This document shows, one piece after another, positions 1-10,500 of a stretch of DNA of 45,181 nucleotides (positions are counted from its first letter, which is position 1; each line of letters starts with the position of its first letter). Under the pieces are notes generated by a model, which ran no database searches, was not told the DNA's origin, and saw only the letters and a list, made by a program, of their open reading frames with translations. The stretch comes from Lentisphaerota bacterium. GTDB taxonomy: Bacteria > Verrucomicrobiota > Kiritimatiellia > UBA8416 > JAIOPI01. The DNA is taken from the NCBI GenBank assembly GCA_021413965.1, contig JAIOPI010000009.1, positions 1 to 45,181 on the forward strand, written 5' to 3'. Made by a program: the position numbers and the translations under genes.

Positions 1-4
1 TCTA

Positions 5-1119
5 GTGCACTGTAACAGATGAAACTGAACACTTCATTTGATTCGGTTGGCGGTATTTCGGTACGTCCACTTGAAAGGCTTGGCATCCTGATTGTAGTGA
101 CGGATGTACTTCAGGATCTTTCGTTTGAGATCGGCCTTCGACGTGAAGACACCCCTGGCGATGAGGTCGCGTTCGATCTTGGAGAACCAGATTTCGATCT
201 GATTGAGCCACGAGCAGTAGGTGGGTGTGTAGTGCATGTGCACGTTCGGGTGTTGTTCGAGGAAGGCCGTCACCCGCGTTGTTCTGTGAGCCGAGAGGTT
301 GTCGGCAATGATGTGGATCTCACGCGTCTCGGGCTGGGAAGCAATGATGTCAGCCAGGAAGGCAACGAACTCTGCGCTGGTGTGGCGTTCGGCCGTCTTG
401 CCGAGGACCGCCCCGTTGTGGGTGTCGAGTGCGGCGTAGAGAGAGAGGGTCCCATGTCGAAAATACTCGAAACCGTGCCGCTCGGCTCTTCCGGGCGAGA
501 GGGGCAGGACCGGGTCGAGCCGGTCAAGTGCTTGGATCGCGGTTTTCTCATCTACACAGAAGACAGCGGCATTCACAGGCGGTTTGAGATACAGCCCCAG
601 AATATCGGCGGCCTTCGTCTCAAAGTCCGGATCACTACTCGTCTTGTACCGTCGCATCCGGTGGGGTTGAAGCCCAGCCTTCGCCCAGACGCGGGCCACA
701 CGCATGTGCGTCGTATCCAGTTGCTTGGCCAGCGACCGCGTGCTCCATTGCGTCGATCCGTCCGCCGGTTTGCGATGCAACGTCCAGTCGATGATACGCG
801 CCTCCAATCGTTCCGCGCCGCTGTCAGGTTGCCGGCCCTCATGACGCGCATACAACCCGCCCAGACGTTCGCCCTCAAAGCGGTCACGCCAGAGTCGCAC
901 GGTGTTCACACTGCAATCCAGTCGCCGGCTTACGGCACGCACCCCCGCACCAGTCGCCAAGTCCAGGACGATGCGTGCGCGCGTCACATCCTCGGCACGA
1001 GCACTGCGGCTGCGAGCAACCTGTGTGAGTTCCCGACGTTCAGGCGGACTAATCACCAGTCGTGTTTCCATGTCCGTGATTTTGCCACGGGTGTATCAGA
1101 AGTCAATGTTACAGTGCAC
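5..1119 (-). mobile_element. Complete IS630-family insertion sequence
   Basis: The element is bounded by perfect 12-base terminal inverted repeats, GTGCACTGTAAC at 5-16 and its reverse complement at 1108-1119. Both ends are flanked by the dinucleotide TA (3-4 and 1120-1121), as expected for IS630/Tc1-mariner elements, which duplicate a TA target. The 1,115-base length and single transposase gene fit the family. Both ends and the reading frame are intact, so the copy may be active. It sits just upstream of the small gene at 1130 and may have displaced that gene's promoter and ribosome binding site. Confidence 0.92.
34..1071 (-). CDS. IS630-family DDE transposase
   Basis: This 345-residue protein catalyses cut-and-paste movement of the element that contains it. 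Residues about 20-70 form a helix-turn-helix DNA-binding region (VRAVSRRLDCSVNTVRLW). The DDE_3 catalytic core follows, with D174 in FCVDEKT, D257 in IIADNLSAH and E293 in WLNQIEIWF. The spacing of about 35 residues between the second Asp and the Glu is usual for IS630. The WLNQIE block and the RGVFTSKADLKRKI stretch near the C terminus are also family hallmarks. The frame runs from just inside one inverted repeat to just inside the other and has no stop or frameshift. The gene looks full length and functional. Confidence 0.95.
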   Translation of the reverse strand: METRLVISPPERRELTQVARSRSARAEDVTRARIVLDLATGAGVRAVSRRLDCSVNTVRLWRDRFEGERLGGLYARHEGRQPDSGAERLEARIIDWTLHRKPADGSTQWSTRSLAKQLDTTHMRVARVWAKAGLQPHRMRRYKTSSDPDFETKAADILGLYLKPPVNAAVFCVDEKTAIQALDRLDPVLPLSPGRAERHGFEYFRHGTLSLYAALDTHNGAVLGKTAERHTSAEFVAFLADIIASQPETREIHIIADNLSAHRTTRVTAFLEQHPNVHMHYTPTYCSWLNQIEIWFSKIERDLIARGVFTSKADLKRKILKYIRHYNQDAKPFKWTYRNTANRIK

Positions 1120-1129
1120 TAGTCACCCC

Positions 1130-1315
1130 ATGGAACAACACAACATGACGACACCCCAGCCCCCCAAGCCCATCAACACCCTCGAGGAGGCGCGCGCCCG
1201 CATTGCGGAGCTGGAGAAGGCGCTCGATGAGGCGATTACCATCATCGTCAAGCGCGATGCCCTGCTCGAATCCTACGAACGCCGCCTGCATCAGCTGGAG
1301 AAAAGCTCCGGCTGA
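1130..1315 (+). CDS. Small coiled-coil protein
   Basis: This frame encodes 61 residues. After a Pro-rich start, residues 18-58 are almost entirely charged heptads (LEEARARIAELEKALDEAITIIVKRD and onward), which predicts one long amphipathic helix or coiled coil. There is no signal peptide or membrane segment. The start at 1130 lies only 11 bases inside the right boundary of the IS630 copy and has no visible Shine-Dalgarno site; an in-frame ATG at 1145 is an alternative. The original upstream region may have been removed or displaced by the insertion. It resembles SlyX-like small coiled-coil proteins in character only. The family is not recognised and function is unknown. Confidence 0.55.
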   Translation: MEQHNMTTPQPPKPINTLEEARARIAELEKALDEAITIIVKRDALLESYERRLHQLEKSSG

Positions 1316-1376
1316 CGAGGGGGATTCACTTGCGCCCCACTCCACCCCCGATTACATTGTGCCAAGAGGGTATCCG

Positions 1377-1850
1377 ATGGCTGAATACACCAAGTCCGCC
1401 ATGAAGGCGCATGCGATCCTGGCCGGCATTACGACCGCGTGCGGTTTCGCTCTGTTCCTCGCCACCCGCATCCCGAGGCCGCCCGAGGATTTCTGGGCTC
1501 CCTACGTGGCGGGCTTCAACCGCATGAGCCTCCTCATGCTGATCTTCGGCTTTATCTGGTGCGTGCTGTCGCTGGCCCACGAGTTCTCGAACTTCTTCGA
1601 CATCGAACGCCCCATGGACAGCAACGAGTTCATGGGCAGCCTGATCGCCATCGTCGTGCTCGTGGTCGCCCTGCTGGCCACCGTGCCCGGACGAGTCCCC
1701 ATTACCCCCCGCGCCCAGATGTCCCCCGAGTCCGACCAGGCGCGTACCGTCGAAATGGATCAAAATCTGCGCCGCCTGGTGGCCGCCGGCATCCTGCTGA
1801 GCGGCGTGGCGCTGGCCTCCGTCCCCCTGCGCCGCTTCTTGCGACGCTAG
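1377..1850 (+). CDS. Hypothetical membrane protein with about four helices
   Basis: The start at 1377 is supported by an AGAGGG ribosome binding site at 1365-1370, six bases upstream. The 157-residue product has hydrophobic stretches at about residues 11-29 (AHAILAGITTACGFALFLA), 48-67 (RMSLLMLIFGFIWCVLSLAH), 86-104 (MGSLIAIVVLVVALLATV) and 135-150 (LVAAGILLSGVALASV). The C terminus is basic (LRRFLRR), as is common for a cytoplasmic tail. No enzyme motif is visible. It follows the coiled-coil gene by 61 bases and could share its transcript. The family is not recognised. Confidence 0.65.
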   Translation: MAEYTKSAMKAHAILAGITTACGFALFLATRIPRPPEDFWAPYVAGFNRMSLLMLIFGFIWCVLSLAHEFSNFFDIERPMDSNEFMGSLIAIVVLVVALLATVPGRVPITPRAQMSPESDQARTVEMDQNLRRLVAAGILLSGVALASVPLRRFLRR

Positions 1851-2009
1851 TGCTATCGTGCCTCTTACCCGTCATGCCGTCTGGCCCAGTCGCCCCGCGC
1901 GCCGTGCGGAACCACCGACGCGGCCACCCGCCATGATCGCCCCCGCCGCCGAATCCAACCGTGCGCATTCAACGCCCGTTCCCGATACGCCCTGAGGAGC
2001 ACGCAACGC

Positions 2010-2840
2010 ATGCAACCAAGCTTTATGACACTCGGATGCCCCGCCTGGGACATCGACGCCATCTGCCGAAACGGACACGCCATGGGGTTCGCGGGCGTCG
2101 ACTTCCGCGGCCTCGGCGAGCAGCTCGACATCACCGTCCTCCCCGCCTTCACCACGCACCTCGATGCCACCCGCCGCCAGCTCGGAGACGCCGGTCTTGC
2201 CGTCAGCGGCATCAGCACGAGCATCCAGGTCTGCGATCGCAACGTTCGCGCCAAATCGCTCGAGGAAGCCAAGCGCACGATCCCCGTCGCCCTCGCTCTC
2301 GGCGCGCGCCAGGTCCGCGTTTTCGGCGGTGGCAACCTCGAAGCCAATCCGCGCCCCGACCTGGCCGATATCGGCGCCGCCTGCATGGCCGAGATCCTGT
2401 CGCTTGAAGGCGCCAATCGCCTGCACTGGCTGTTCGAAACACACGACCTCTGGATTCGCGGCGCTGACTGCCGCCTCCTGCTGGACCGGATTCCCAACCC
2501 CGCCTTCGGCGCGCTCTGGGATATGGGACACACGTATCGAGTCGGCGGCGAAACGCCCGAGGAATCCTATGCCGCCATCGGCTCACGCGTCGGCTACACG
2601 CACGTCAAGGATGCCGTGCTCGATGGCCCCCATCCCTCCACCATGAAGGACGGCTGGCGTTACGTGGCCCCCGGCGAGGGCGCCCTGCCGCTTGCCCATT
2701 CCGTGCACCTGCTTCGCCAGGGCGGCTACGATGGCTGGCTCGTGTTTGAACACGAGAAGCGTTGGATCCCCGCCCTGCCCGAACCCGAAGACATGTTCCC
2801 CGCCTTCATGCGGTGGTATCGCAAACTGATGGCCGGGTGA
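2010..2840 (+). CDS. TIM-barrel sugar isomerase/epimerase-like protein
   Basis: The 276-residue product fits the AP-endonuclease-2/xylose-isomerase-like TIM-barrel family, whose members isomerise or epimerise sugars and inositols using a divalent metal. Matching features are the opening strand with GFAGVDFRGL, the mid-barrel VRVFGGGN, FETHD near residue 142 and WDMGHT near 170 (metal-ligand positions in this family), YTHVKDA near 195, and the closing WLVFEHEKRW. Length is typical. A GAGGAG site about nine bases upstream supports the ATG at 2010. It opens a run of three same-strand genes with an esterase and a D-aminopeptidase, suggesting a small catabolic operon. The substrate cannot be told from sequence. 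Confidence 0.8.
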   Translation: MQPSFMTLGCPAWDIDAICRNGHAMGFAGVDFRGLGEQLDITVLPAFTTHLDATRRQLGDAGLAVSGISTSIQVCDRNVRAKSLEEAKRTIPVALALGARQVRVFGGGNLEANPRPDLADIGAACMAEILSLEGANRLHWLFETHDLWIRGADCRLLLDRIPNPAFGALWDMGHTYRVGGETPEESYAAIGSRVGYTHVKDAVLDGPHPSTMKDGWRYVAPGEGALPLAHSVHLLRQGGYDGWLVFEHEKRWIPALPEPEDMFPAFMRWYRKLMAG

Positions 2841-2952
2841 GCGCCGCACGCAAATCGGCGAGGTCACGGATTCCACGACAACGCGCGCGCCACGCCAGCC
2901 TCATCCACGAAAGCACAACCACGTCAACGCAACAGGAGGACGGGACGACACC

Positions 2953-3732
2953 ATGGCGCTCTTGAACTGCAACTTCTTCTCCGAAACCCTTGGCATGCCG
3001 ACCAACCTCGATATCATTCTGCCTCAGCCCTGCGACACCGGCGCCGGCCCTGCCGCCCAGCCCCGCAAGCACGGCTTCCCCTGCCTGCTCCTCCTGCACG
3101 GCCGCTCGGATGACCACACGGCCTGGCAGCGTCGCACATCCATCGAACGCTATGCCGCCCCGCTCGGCCTGGCCGTCGTCATGCCCAATGTGCACCGCAG
3201 CTTCTACGCCGACATGGACCGGGGCTATCGCTACTGGGCGCTCATCACGGAGGAGTTGCCCGCCATCCTCCAGCGGTTCTTCCGCCTCTCGATCCGCCGC
3301 GAAGATAATTTCGTCGCCGGCCTTTCGATGGGCGGGTACGGCGCCTTCAAACTCGCCCTGCACCACCCCGAGCGCTTCGCGGCCGCAGCCAGCCTCTCGG
3401 GCGCGCTCGATATCGCCGGCCGCGATGCCCAGGAAACCCTTGCCAAGGACGGCGACTGGCGACTCGTCTTCGGCGATGCCCCCCTCGCGGGCACCGGACA
3501 CGATCTCCTGGCCTGCGCCGAACGCCTCGCCGCGTCCGGCCGCCCGTCTCCTAAGCTCTACCAATGGTGCGGCCAGCAGGATTTCCTTTACAGCGAAAAC
3601 ATCGCCTTCCGCGACACCGCCCAGCGTCTCCGCTTGCCCCTGACTTACGAAGAAAGCCCCGGCGACCACAACTGGGGCTGCTGGGATCTGAAGATTCAAG
3701 ATGTGCTGAAGTGGCTGCCCCTGCCCGCGTGA
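2953..3732 (+). CDS. Alpha/beta-hydrolase serine esterase (EstA / esterase D type)
   Basis: This 259-residue cytoplasmic protein is an esterase of the tributyrin-esterase/S-formylglutathione-hydrolase type. The nucleophile elbow GLSMGG places the catalytic serine at residue 125. LLLLHG at 45-50 is the oxyanion-hole strand. D210 (GQQDFLY) and H239 (GDHNWGCWD) complete the triad. No signal peptide is present. An AGGAGGA site at 2934-2940 precedes the ATG by 12 bases, slightly long but the best option. The gene follows the TIM-barrel gene by 112 bases and precedes the aminopeptidase by 28, consistent with co-transcription. The natural ester substrate is unknown; deacylation of a sugar or peptide would fit the neighbours. 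Confidence 0.85.
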   Translation: MALLNCNFFSETLGMPTNLDIILPQPCDTGAGPAAQPRKHGFPCLLLLHGRSDDHTAWQRRTSIERYAAPLGLAVVMPNVHRSFYADMDRGYRYWALITEELPAILQRFFRLSIRREDNFVAGLSMGGYGAFKLALHHPERFAAAASLSGALDIAGRDAQETLAKDGDWRLVFGDAPLAGTGHDLLACAERLAASGRPSPKLYQWCGQQDFLYSENIAFRDTAQRLRLPLTYEESPGDHNWGCWDLKIQDVLKWLPLPA

Positions 3733-3760
3733 CCGCCCCGACTCCAGGAAGGAAACCAGT

Positions 3761-4534
3761 ATGAAGCTCTACATGATGGTCGACATGGAAGGGATCAACG
3801 GCATCCAGGACGAATCGCAGATCATGCCCGATGGCGCGAACTACCCACAGGGACGCCAATACGTCACACACGACGTCAACGCCTGCCTGGCGGGATGCTT
3901 CGACGCCGGGGCCCGCCAGGTCATCGTACGCTTCGCCCACGGCTATCCCCAGCATTTCATCTGGGAGCAACTCGATCCCCGCGCCGAGTATGTGACCGGC
4001 GGATCGCATGAACGCATGCCCGGACTCCGGGGGGCCGCCGGCATGCTGCTCGTCGGCTATCACGCCATGGCCGGCACACGCCGCGCCGTCCTGGACCACA
4101 CGATGAGTTCCCGCGGCTGGCAGAATTTCTGGATCAACGACCGCCTCAGCGGCGAGATCGCCATCGACGCCGCCATCGCCGGAGACGCCGGCGTGCCCAC
4201 CATCTTCACCAGCGGCGACGACAAGGCCTGCGCCGAGGCGCGCGGCTTTCTGCCCGGCGTGGTCACGGCCCAGGTGAAAGAGGGGCTCAGTCGCGAGTCG
4301 GCAAGATTGCTGTCTGCCGAGAAGGCCCGCGAACTCCTTCGCGAACGCGCCGCCGCCGCCGTCCGCGCGGCCCCCCGTCTGCGCCCCTACCGCGTGCGCC
4401 ATCCCGTTCGCGTTCGCCTCGAGTTGTGCACCACCAAGGTTCCACCCGAAGCCAGGCCCGGTGTGAAAATCATCGACGGGCGAACCTACGAAGTGCGCGG
4501 CAAGAACATGGAAGACGCGCTGAACGCCCTGTAG
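3761..4534 (+). CDS. D-aminopeptidase, DppA-like (peptidase family M55)
   Basis: The 257-residue product matches zinc-dependent D-aminopeptidases of family M55 along its whole length. The expected metal and active-site residues sit almost exactly at the positions known from Bacillus DppA: D8 and E10 in MMVDMEGINGI, H60, H101 in GYHAMAGT, H113 in DHTMSS and E132 in GEIAID. One deviation is visible: the usual DSHG around H60 reads RFAHG, so the Asp is missing while the His is kept. The start has a strong AGGAAGG site. The enzyme would release N-terminal D-residues such as D-Ala from peptides, possibly during peptidoglycan peptide use. It is the last gene of the 2010-4534 run and converges on the amylase gene. 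Confidence 0.88.
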   Translation: MKLYMMVDMEGINGIQDESQIMPDGANYPQGRQYVTHDVNACLAGCFDAGARQVIVRFAHGYPQHFIWEQLDPRAEYVTGGSHERMPGLRGAAGMLLVGYHAMAGTRRAVLDHTMSSRGWQNFWINDRLSGEIAIDAAIAGDAGVPTIFTSGDDKACAEARGFLPGVVTAQVKEGLSRESARLLSAEKARELLRERAAAAVRAAPRLRPYRVRHPVRVRLELCTTKVPPEARPGVKIIDGRTYEVRGKNMEDALNAL

Positions 4535-4557
4535 CAGAACAGCCCGCATCAGGCGGA

Positions 4558-7500
4558 CTACTCGGGCAAATCCACATTCACCCGGTAGAACCGCTGCGTG
4601 CTCGTCCCCGGAGAACTCCCCGTGCCGCTGCCCGTGTCCGTCCACGTGTAGGTCGTGTCCGCCGGCACCGTGATGGCCACGGGCGTTGCATTCGACCATG
4701 CCGGCGCCCTCAGGCTGCGCGTCTCGTACCAGATCGAATACGCCCGGCTGCGCTTGGCCGGGAACCGCACGCTGAAGCTGTTCGTCGTCGCGGTCAGGCC
4801 CGACACCTCCAGCAGATCGCCCGCATTGTCCGGCGCCGTGCCCGCGATGTATTCGGAGCGGTTATCCAATCCATCGGCATCGAAGTCATTCGTCCCGTCC
4901 GCGTCATTGTAGGGGTCCAGGAACCCGTATGCCGACTCGTACGTGTTTGGCATGCCGTCCACGTCCCAGTCGGAAGCCTGCACCGTGAACCCCAGCGAGA
5001 AACTCAACGCCCCCGTCCCGTACACTTCCACCTGCTCCGTCTGCGCCTGGTTACGCAAGTTGACCGTGTCGAACGCCACCCCCTGGCCCGGACTGTCGTC
5101 CACGGCATTCGTCGTCAGCCCGGCACTGTGCCCCGCATCGGCATACCCCACCCGCGCCACCACCGTCTTGCCGAAATTCGTGCTGGCCAGCGTGTACGTC
5201 TGCCCGCTGTTGACGCCCGCCCCCAACGCCTGCTGCCCGTGCAGCAGCAGATCCCGCAAGTTCGGCGACAGCCCGTTCCGCACGTAGATCGTCTTGCCCG
5301 CCAGGTCCCCCGACAAGGCGTACTCCACCTCGAAGGCGCTCGCGCCAGGTGCCAGCGTGATGGTCTTCTGCACCTTGCCGTCCGAAGACGTGAACCGCCA
5401 GCCGTTCGCCACCGCCGTCGCCCCGAACAGGTCGTTCACGTATTGCGATGTGCCCGTTCCCGGCCCCGTGGCGACCCACCAATCCTTCAGCAGCGAGGTG
5501 CGATTCGCCACCACCGCTCCGTTCGTCTGCACGTTGAACGTGCCTTCGGTCTCGTCACCCGTCCCCTCGTAACCCGCAAAATTGCCCGCGACCTGCATGA
5601 TCTCGCCGTCCAGCGTGTTGCGCGCCCAGACGCCGATCACGCGGCCGCCGATCCGCTCCGCAATCGCCAGCAACCGGTCGTTGGCTATCACGTACTCCGG
5701 CTCGCCGTCCTGATCCACATCCCCCGCCGTCGCGCCGTTTGTCCACGCCTCCACCGCCGCATACAGCGAGGCTTTCCGTGTCTGCGCCTGCGCGTTACGC
5801 GCGAACGCGGCCAGCGTGTTGTAGCCAGTCGCCGGCACGATGTAGTCCCCCGTGCTGTAGCGGCGCAAATCGCTTTCGCTCTCCGCGTGAAACGCCGTCT
5901 GGAAGACTGAGGCGAACAGCGTCGCCTGCGCCAGCCATCGCAAGTTGCCATCCTGCACGCCGCCGGCATCCGCCCAGGCATCCGGCACGATCCCCGACGT
6001 GTACAGCATGCCATAGCGATCGAGCGTGTTCGTCCCCGGCCGGATCTCGAACCGCCGCTCCTGCAGCGATTCCTCGTTGGCCGACCCGACGTACCAGTTG
6101 TCGTAGTTCTCCTGCGTCGCGTGGTTTAACCAGTTGTGCCCCTGCTTCGGTTTCCCCGCCACGCTGCCGCGATTGATCGCGCCCCACGTGTCGCCCGAGC
6201 CGTCGCCCGTCACGTCCACCTCCCCGCGCGCAATCTGCCCATGGGTGACCAGCTTGATCCACGGATGGTTCGCGATCCAGCGGAGGTTCAGGTCGTACGC
6301 GTCCGCCTTCGCCTTGTCCGCGAAGGCTTCCCAGTTGCTGAACAGCGTCACGACCTGGTCCTGCGTGCCGCTCCGCGCCTTGCGGTTGAGCAGCGATCGC
6401 AGCGTCAGATCCACGCCGCCATCGTTGTTGCTGAACAGCGATGCCGTCGCAATCGTGTTGATCGTGAAGCACGTTACCCCGTCGATCACATTGGCCCGGT
6501 ACGCCCCGTCAATCAGCGACTCCGTCCGCCCGAACCAGTTCTGAATGTGCGTGTCCTGGTCCAGGATCGTGGCGCCATAACCCATGTCCTGGATCTTGCT
6601 GAAGACGTCCTGATCCAGCAGCCGCTCGGGCGTCCAGAATACCTGCGCCCCAGGCACGATGCTCGGCCCGTAAATGGTCTGCAGAACCTCGCGCGCCTGA
6701 GCCTCGTTGGCCGCGTTGAACGCCGACGTGAAATACGGCAGCATGTGGTCCGAGAACGTGCTGCCCAGCAGTTCCACGACGTTGGTCTGAATGAGTGCCC
6801 CGATGCGCCGATTGAAGGCCGGTCCGTCACGCCAGGGCTTGCCCGCCGCCGGGTCCACGGCCGCCCACTCCAGCGCCGATGCCAGTGTCGCCGTCACGTG
6901 AAGCCCCAGCGGCTCGCCAAACAGCGCGTGCGCCTCGAGCGGCCGGTAGTAGCCCGCACCAGCCCCGGTGTTGATCAGCGCCTGCATGTCGCTGCCCGGC
7001 AGCAACGCCTGGTTGCCATGCAGCAGCACCGCCACCTTGGCGCGCCCCACCCGGTTGTCCCCGTTGATCCAGTAACGCAGGGTGTTGTCGATCCCCTGCT
7101 GCGCTTGCCAGTAGTCCTCGGCCACGTAGTCGTTGTAGATCGCGTCGCGGATGTCATTCCGCCCGCCGATGTCTCCCGCTCCGACCGGACTGTTCCCGGT
7201 GCCATCCTTGGTCGTAAACACCTGGTAATGGAAGCCCGCCGCACTGGATCCACTCCACCCGGCATCCCGCAACGCCTGACGGCTGATCGCAAACTCGACG
7301 GCGTCCAGGTTCGCATTGAAGTTCGCCCCGATAAACCCGTAGGCGGCATTCTGGTCGCGCGCCTCAACGCCATAGGACGCCAGGCCCTGCCCTTCCGACG
7401 TCGTGTTGTTGTTGCGGTCCAGATCCACATAGACCCGCCCGTGGCTCGAATCGTATACCGCCACCACGGCCTCCCACCGATTCAGGGTCAGGGCGTCCAC

Positions 7501-10500
7501 CTCGTCCGGCAGATTCATCTCCCCGCTCGCCGGGTTGCCCGTGTCGATCACCACGTAAAGATCCAGGTTGCCCTCTTCGGCGTTCGCCTTGAGATCCTGC
7601 AGGTCGATCCTGAAGTAGACGTTTCCGTCGCCGCCGCTGCCCGCGTCGCCCCCGTCTCGGGTGTAAAACGCCACGATATCGCGCGAGCTGTCCCAGCCGT
7701 CCCAGCCCAGGTACAAGTCGCCCTGCTGGTTGTTGTTGCCGTCGCCCTCGTACTCATCCAGCGCGCGGCAATCCGCCCATGTCCAGTCCAGGAAGTCCTG
7801 GTTCACCACCAGGCCGCCCAGCGTGCCCAGCAGCGGCCCGCTCCCGATCACCAGCGACCCCGCCGGCGGCGGATCCAGCGAGTTGAACTGCGTCGGGTTC
7901 GTCCCGTTCTGGAACTCCTCCTGGTTCGAGTACTGGTTGGTCACGCCTGCCGTGACCGTAAAATCGCCGTCCGGATTCCCGGCCGCTCCGTTGCGCGGGT
8001 CCGTGATGATCGTGCCCGTCTGCAGATTCGTTCGGCCAATCACCCCGCCATCGAGCGGATCCAGGCCGTACTGCTTCTCCCAGCCATCGGGCAGCCCGTC
8101 GCCGTCCGTGTCCGGGTTTAGCGGATCCGTCTCCGCCCACAGCTCGCCGGCCTCGTGGGTACGGTTCGAATTGGTGTCGCCGTCGATCCCACCGTTGAAA
8201 TTCACGTCCTCGCCGTAGCCGTCCCCTGCACCATCCTCGTCCGTGTCCGACTTGTTCGGATCCGTCTCCCGGCCGGGGTACGCCTGCCAGCTGGCTTTCC
8301 ACTTTCCATCCGGCCAGTCGCCGGCGTTCGGCCGGTCCGCGGCCGGGGTCACCGTGCCAGGCTGAAGCGGCAGCCCGTCGCCGTCCGCCCAGCCGTTGCG
8401 ATTGCGATCCTCGATGCTGTCCCGAATCCCGTCATAATCGCTGTCCGGATTGTTCGGGTCCGTCATCGATCCGTGAATGCGCTTCGTGCGCGAGTCGTTG
8501 AACACATACTCCGGCAGCCCGTTGTTGTCCGGCACCGTGTTGTAGAACGGCGGATCCAAATCGGACCGGAAGTTCGGGAACCCGTCCCCGTTGGTGTCCA
8601 CATACGGGTTGGTTTGATTCGTGTCGAACGGCAGGCGCCAGCCTGATTCCAGCCCGTCCGGCAAACCGTCCCCATCCGTGTCAGGCCGCTGCGGTCCGGT
8701 GCGGCCATAGATCTGCCACACATGCACATCGCCGTTCAGCCACGTTTCCGGGTTGCTCGTGGGGAGGTCCATCGGGGTGTTCTCGTCCGTGTCATACAGC
8801 CCGTCGTCGTCGTCGTCGTAATCGCTCGGATTGCCCGGCACGGTCTCCCGCAGCAGCACCGTGGTGTTGCGAAGCGCATAGGCGGACACGGTTCCCGTGT
8901 CGGCCGACGCCGTGTTGACGAATGCGTAGAACGTGAACCGCCCGGCCGTCATGTTCGTCCACAGGAACTGCCAGTACATGCGCCCGTTGCTGATGCTCGG
9001 ATTCCCGCCCAGCTTGTACGCCACCAGGCCGTTCGTGCTCGGACCGGCATACGCCGCCGTCAGCGTCAGGTTCGAGGACGACTGGATCTGCTGCACCGTC
9101 GCGACCGTCCCGTCCAGCGCCACCGTGCTGCCCGTCTGCAGCGCCGTATCGAAAGCCGGTTGGACATAGGCCGTCTCATTCGTCGCGTCATCGCCCGGGT
9201 ACGGCCCCCCCAGCGTCAGCTCCGTGGCCGACGCCACCTGCGTCACGACGACGTAGTTCGTCGCGATGCGCATGAACTCTCCCCCCAGCAGCTCGTCCGT
9301 GAAGCGCGTGCCGCTCCCCGTCACCACGGTGTTGCTCGACGGCACGCTCACCGTGCCGGTCAGCGCCTGCTCATGCCCCGCCACCGCCCCGCTGCCGCTC
9401 GTCACGCTCACCGTTCCCGGCAGCCGGTTGGACGTCACGATATACGGCGTCGTGCCGCCCACCGAGTTCGTGAACATGAGCCAGACGTGCTTCGCGCTCA
9501 GATCGGTCTCCACCCGAATCGTGAACTGCCGGTCCCCCGGCGCCGGCGCCGCCACGTCCGGCAGCACAATCTCGAACGCCTTGCCGTCCGAATCGAATTC
9601 CAGCGGCTGCACAATGTCGATGTGCGGCCCGCTGCTGGCCGCGCGCGTCCGCACGTACCGGCTCGCCTCCAGCGTCACCCCCGTCCCCGTCACGTGCGTG
9701 ACCAAGATGGCATGCAGCGCATTGGGATCGCCGTTGTACACGTTGGGGAACGCAAAACTCAGCTCCCCGTTCGCGCCATCCACGTCGCGGTTGATCGTGT
9801 ACAAGTCCTTGCCCACCGCCGCCCCGTCAACCTTCACCAGGAAGCGGTTCCGCAGCGTCGCGTCGTCGATGCCGTCGCCCAGGATCTTGCTGAAGCGCAC
9901 CCGGATGATCCAGCCCGGGTCCACCACCGTCCCGTCCGCCGTCGGCCAGTCGAAGAACAGCCGCTGGGCAGGCGCGTCCGTCCACACATGCCGCTCCAGC
10001 GTCGTGTAATGCCCGTCCGCGTCCGACAGCGACAGGTTGGTCGACGACGACAGCTCCATCAGTCGCACGCGAATCGTGGCGTTCGAATGTCCCGACGGAA
10101 TATTCCGGTAGCTGAACCGCCACTCGTTCGGATAGGCGCTGTTGATCGTCAGGCTGGCCGTCACCGGCGAGGCTTTGACCCAGGCCGTGGCGAAGCCGCC
10201 GAGCCCGTTGGTCGCCTGGCCGTTGCCCTCCGGGATACCCGTCGCGCTGTCGTCGTTCGCCGGCTCGGCGTCAACCAGGTTGTACCAGACCTCCGTCACG
10301 GTCTGATCCGCACGCACCACGACGCCATACTCGTTCTGGCCGAGCGTGTCGTTCTCGGACGGATACACCACGTCCCCCGCCGGCGTCGCCGCGTCGTAGT
10401 AGAAGGGCTGCACGAACGTGCTGTAAATCGAGGCGCGCCCTGAGCGCTCGAGGAAGGCCCGCGACCGCAGCACATGGAAGCCGTCGCTCAAGCCGCTGAC

